Source of the DNA: Acidimicrobiales bacterium
GTDB lineage: Bacteria > Actinomycetota > Acidimicrobiia > Acidimicrobiales > SHLQ01
Direction of reading: 5' to 3'
Assembly (NCBI GenBank): GCA_013002375.1
Contig: JABDJW010000187.1
Location: 1 to 7,763, forward strand
Length of the DNA: 7,763 nucleotides
Both the position numbers and the translations under genes were made by a program. How positions within the stretch are numbered: the stretch's first letter is position 1; the number at the start of each line of letters is the position of its first letter. The notes under the pieces were generated by a model. That model made no database searches. It was not told where the DNA came from and saw only the letters and a program-made list of their open reading frames with translations. This document shows positions 6,034-7,763 of the stretch, one piece after another.

Positions 6034-6836
6034 CCACACCCGACTACGAGTTCATCGCCGTCGACGGACCGGCCGAGTCCGTGCGCCGCATCACCCTGAA
6101 CCGCCCCGACAAGCGCAATGCCATCAACACGCCGTTGCGTTCCGAGCTGTTCGATGCGCTGCATCGCCATGACCTCGACGACGATGTGCGATGCACGATC
6201 ATCCGGGGTGCGGGTCCTTGCTTCTCGTCGGGTTACGACCTGAGCAGTGGCTCGTTGATGGAGGGCGCGCCGCACTACAGCGCGCCCGGCGACGGCCAGT
6301 GGGCTCGTCAGGCGACCGATGGGTGGTTCGGCATCTGGGATCTGGCCAAGCCGGTCATCGCCCAGATCCACGGCTACGCGATCGCGGGTGCGACCGAACT
6401 CGCCGCCGCGTGCGATCTGGTCTACATCGCCGATGACGCGACGATCGCGTACCCGGTGGTGCGGGTGATGAGCCCACCGGATTGGCAGTACCACACCCCG
6501 CTGCTCGGTCTCCGCAACGCCATGGAGATGATGCTCACCGGCAATACCTACACCGCGAACGAAGTCGTGGCATCGGGCTTCGCCAACCGGGCGTACCCCG
6601 CCGCGGATCTGGAGGCCGAGGTGCTGAAGATGGCCAAGGCGGTGGCTCGGGTGCCGTCGGATCTTCAGCAGATCAACAAGCGTTCGGTGCACCGTTCGTT
6701 CGACGTGTGGGGGGCGCGCGCCGCCATGCGTTCGGGCCAAGAACTCCAGGCCCTCGCCGGGCATCAACCCTCGGTGCAAGCGGCCAAGGCCGATCCGTTG
6801 GGTGCGATCAAGAAGGCGTTTGCCGACGACGACTGA
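6030..6836 (+). CDS. Enoyl-CoA hydratase/isomerase (crotonase) family protein
   Basis: A 268-residue crotonase-fold protein acting on acyl-CoA thioesters. The start is the GTG at 6030, overlapping the upstream stop as GTGA and preceded by GAGGAG; the same frame is open far upstream, but that is only the shadow of the oxidoreductase gene. RRITLNRPDKRNAIN (19-33) is the usual N-terminal block. CFSSGYDLS (64-72) corresponds to the first oxyanion-hole loop. IHGYAIAGATELAAACDLVYIADDATIAYP (113-142) holds the second oxyanion-hole helix and Glu123, matching the first catalytic Glu of enoyl-CoA hydratase (rat Glu144). The second catalytic Glu (rat Glu164, in QPE) is replaced: YPVVRVMSPP gives Val143, and the usual GG in the preceding loop is AGAT. 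Plain hydration is therefore doubtful; isomerase, hydrolase, lyase or binding roles are open. The C-terminus AFADDD is repeated in the DNA after the stop. Partnering with the oxidoreductase suggests a shared acyl-CoA pathway. Confidence 0.88.
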   Translation: MTTPDYEFIAVDGPAESVRRITLNRPDKRNAINTPLRSELFDALHRHDLDDDVRCTIIRGAGPCFSSGYDLSSGSLMEGAPHYSAPGDGQWARQATDGWFGIWDLAKPVIAQIHGYAIAGATELAAACDLVYIADDATIAYPVVRVMSPPDWQYHTPLLGLRNAMEMMLTGNTYTANEVVASGFANRAYPAADLEAEVLKMAKAVARVPSDLQQINKRSVHRSFDVWGARAAMRSGQELQALAGHQPSVQAAKADPLGAIKKAFADDD

Positions 6837-6875
6837 GCGTTTGCCGACGACGACTGAGCGTTTGCCGACGACTGA
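6816..6875 (+). repeat. 21-bp tandem repeat spanning the crotonase stop codon
   Basis: Units lie at 6816-6836, 6837-6857 and 6858-6875. The first two are identical 21-mers; the third has 18 bases and lacks one GAC. Each reads Ala-Phe-Ala-Asp-Asp-(Asp)-stop in the crotonase frame, so TGA codons fall in register at 6834, 6855 and 6873. The first unit is the true gene end; the other two fill most of the 57-bp gap to the converging phosphotransferase gene. The GAC runs inside each unit favour replication slippage. Confidence 0.92.
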
Positions 6876-6893
6876 CCGGGGCGCGGGCCGAAC

Positions 6894-7763
6894 CTAGAGT
6901 TGGTCGACCGCCTCGGTGGCCAGATCGAGCAGGCGAAGGACCTTGGCCATCGGGCCGGTGGCGTCGCCTGACGACATGCCGCCGCCACCGCCCGACCGGA
7001 TGCGGCCGGCTGCGCCCTCGGTGACCGCGGCCATCTTCCAGTAGCAGAACGCCTGGTAGTACGGGAATTCGCCGAGGTCGTAACCCGATCGTTCGGCGTA
7101 GCGTTCGATCACCTGAGTTCGCCGCGCGAACGCGGGGTGCCGGGTCGGTGACGGCGATCCGAAATCCCAGTCCTGGTCGGGATCGCTCCAGAACGAGACC
7201 GACCATGCGAAGTCGGCGACCGGGTCACCCAGGGTGCACAACTCCCAATCGAGGACCGCGGCCATGCTGAAGTCGTCGCGTAGTACCGCATTGTCGAACC
7301 GGTAGTCGCCGTGCACGAGACCGACGTCTTGTTGGGCCGGTAGTCGCCTCAGTAGCTCGGTGTGCAGCGATTCGAGGGCGGGTAGTTCGCGAAACTTGCC
7401 GGCCTCGTACTGGCGCATCCAGCGTTTGAGCTGCCGCTCCAGATAGCCGTCGGGCCGACCGAGATCGCCGAGCCCGACCGCGGTGGGGTCGAGGTGGTGC
7501 ATGGCGATTTGGGTGTTCACCAGCGCATCGGTGGCCGCGTCGCATTGGTCGGCGGTGAGATCCCGGGCATCGTCAGGGCTCCGCAGAATGCGACCAGCGA
7601 CGAACTCCATGACGTAGAGCGGCGTGTCGTTGACCGCCGGATCATCGCAGTAGGCGACCGGCGTCGGTACCGGCACGCCGGCCTCGGGGTGGCTGGCCAG
7701 CGCCCGTTGCACCCGGTACTCGCGGCCCATGTCGTGGGCCGAGCTGAGCCGTCGGCCCTCCGG
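6894..7763 (-). CDS. APH-like phosphotransferase (ACAD10/11 N-terminal-type kinase family), N-terminus outside window
   Basis: The frame is open from the TAG at 6894-6896 (read on the minus strand) to the last base, giving 290 visible residues. The first visible residues, PEGRRLSSAHDMGREYRVQRAL, match the inner part of this family's N-lobe (pattern 'AHDM-REYRV---L'). The Met read from 7730 is therefore internal, and the real start is beyond the window. LYVMEFVAGRIL is the hinge region. LVHGDYRFDNAVL is the catalytic loop, with its Asp as probable base. AVLDWELCTLGDPVADFAW carries the metal-binding Asp and family LDWE--TLGDP-AD motif. This protein-kinase-like fold includes aminoglycoside kinases, but this branch is usually linked to acyl-CoA dehydrogenases and fatty-acid metabolism (ACAD10/11 fuse the two), so resistance is not implied. 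A Gly5 run occurs near the C-terminus. It converges on the crotonase gene with a 57-bp gap containing the repeat; functional linkage is inferred from family habits. Confidence 0.88.
   Translation of the reverse strand, partial: PEGRRLSSAHDMGREYRVQRALASHPEAGVPVPTPVAYCDDPAVNDTPLYVMEFVAGRILRSPDDARDLTADQCDAATDALVNTQIAMHHLDPTAVGLGDLGRPDGYLERQLKRWMRQYEAGKFRELPALESLHTELLRRLPAQQDVGLVHGDYRFDNAVLRDDFSMAAVLDWELCTLGDPVADFAWSVSFWSDPDQDWDFGSPSPTRHPAFARRTQVIERYAERSGYDLGEFPYYQAFCYWKMAAVTEGAAGRIRSGGGGGMSSGDATGPMAKVLRLLDLATEAVDQL

Noticed and set aside
4834..6039. 401-codon open frame on the minus strand opposite the oxidoreductase gene
   Set aside because: It is a shadow of the LLM-class gene. The product is His/Arg/Gly-rich low-complexity protein with no recognisable domain.
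6876..6893. Terminator hairpin between the crotonase and phosphotransferase genes
   Set aside because: Only very short imperfect pairings (such as CC-AAC with GTTGG) and no T-tract were found.
6894..7730. Complete phosphotransferase starting at the ATG at 7730, or an aminoglycoside-resistance gene
   Set aside because: The frame stays open to the window end, and the residues before that Met (RRLSSAHD) match the family, so the gene is partial. The motifs fit the ACAD10/11-like branch, not resistance enzymes.
1..7763. CRISPR array, tRNA/rRNA genes, insertion sequences, toxin-antitoxin or phage-defence genes
   Set aside because: No spaced repeat array, cloverleaf sequence, transposase or defence-type motif was seen in either strand. 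The only repeats are the short ones listed.

Overview
The window is GC-rich and gene-dense, with frequent GTG starts, a WhiG/FliA-type sigma factor, an LLM-class (probably F420-dependent) oxidoreductase, and crotonase and APH-like kinase genes of the kind found in lipid-catabolic loci. This points to the chromosome of a free-living actinobacterium (Actinomycetota). Acidimicrobiia is my best guess, but that is an inference from gene content and not a proven placement. I see no insertion sequences, tRNA, rRNA, CRISPR array or phage genes, and no intergenic stretch exceeds about 220 bases.

Left part, plus strand: the C-terminal 262 residues of a saccharopine-dehydrogenase-like oxidoreductase (cut by the window start), a 217-bp intergenic region, then a complete 300-residue sigma factor of the FliA/WhiG (sigma-28) class. 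The intergenic region is the most interesting non-coding stretch. It holds two matching CTCAAG...G-CGA--AC elements, both with a 17-nt gap, that resemble flagellar sigma-28 promoters and suggest autoregulation. The sigma gene ends at a strong GAAA-tetraloop terminator.

Middle part, minus strand: three tightly spaced genes that look like one operon, transcribed SnoaL-like protein -> SulP anion transporter with a STAS domain -> HisN-type inositol-monophosphatase-family phosphatase. It converges on the sigma gene across that terminator.

Right part: a 108-bp divergent intergenic region separates the operon from a plus-strand pair, an LLM-class oxidoreductase and a crotonase-family (enoyl-CoA hydratase/isomerase-like) protein joined by a GTGA stop/start overlap. 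Facing them is a partial APH/ACAD10-11-like phosphotransferase on the minus strand, cut by the window end. Together these suggest acyl-CoA or lipid/terpenoid catabolism, although the substrate cannot be read from sequence. The 3' ends of both plus-strand genes carry short in-frame tandem repeats. The crotonase repeat duplicates the last six codons together with the stop codon, giving three in-frame TGAs.

I did not find a convincing new multi-gene system. The observations most worth following are the paired sigma-28-like promoters, the stop-codon-bearing tandem repeat, and the crotonase that lacks the second catalytic glutamate.
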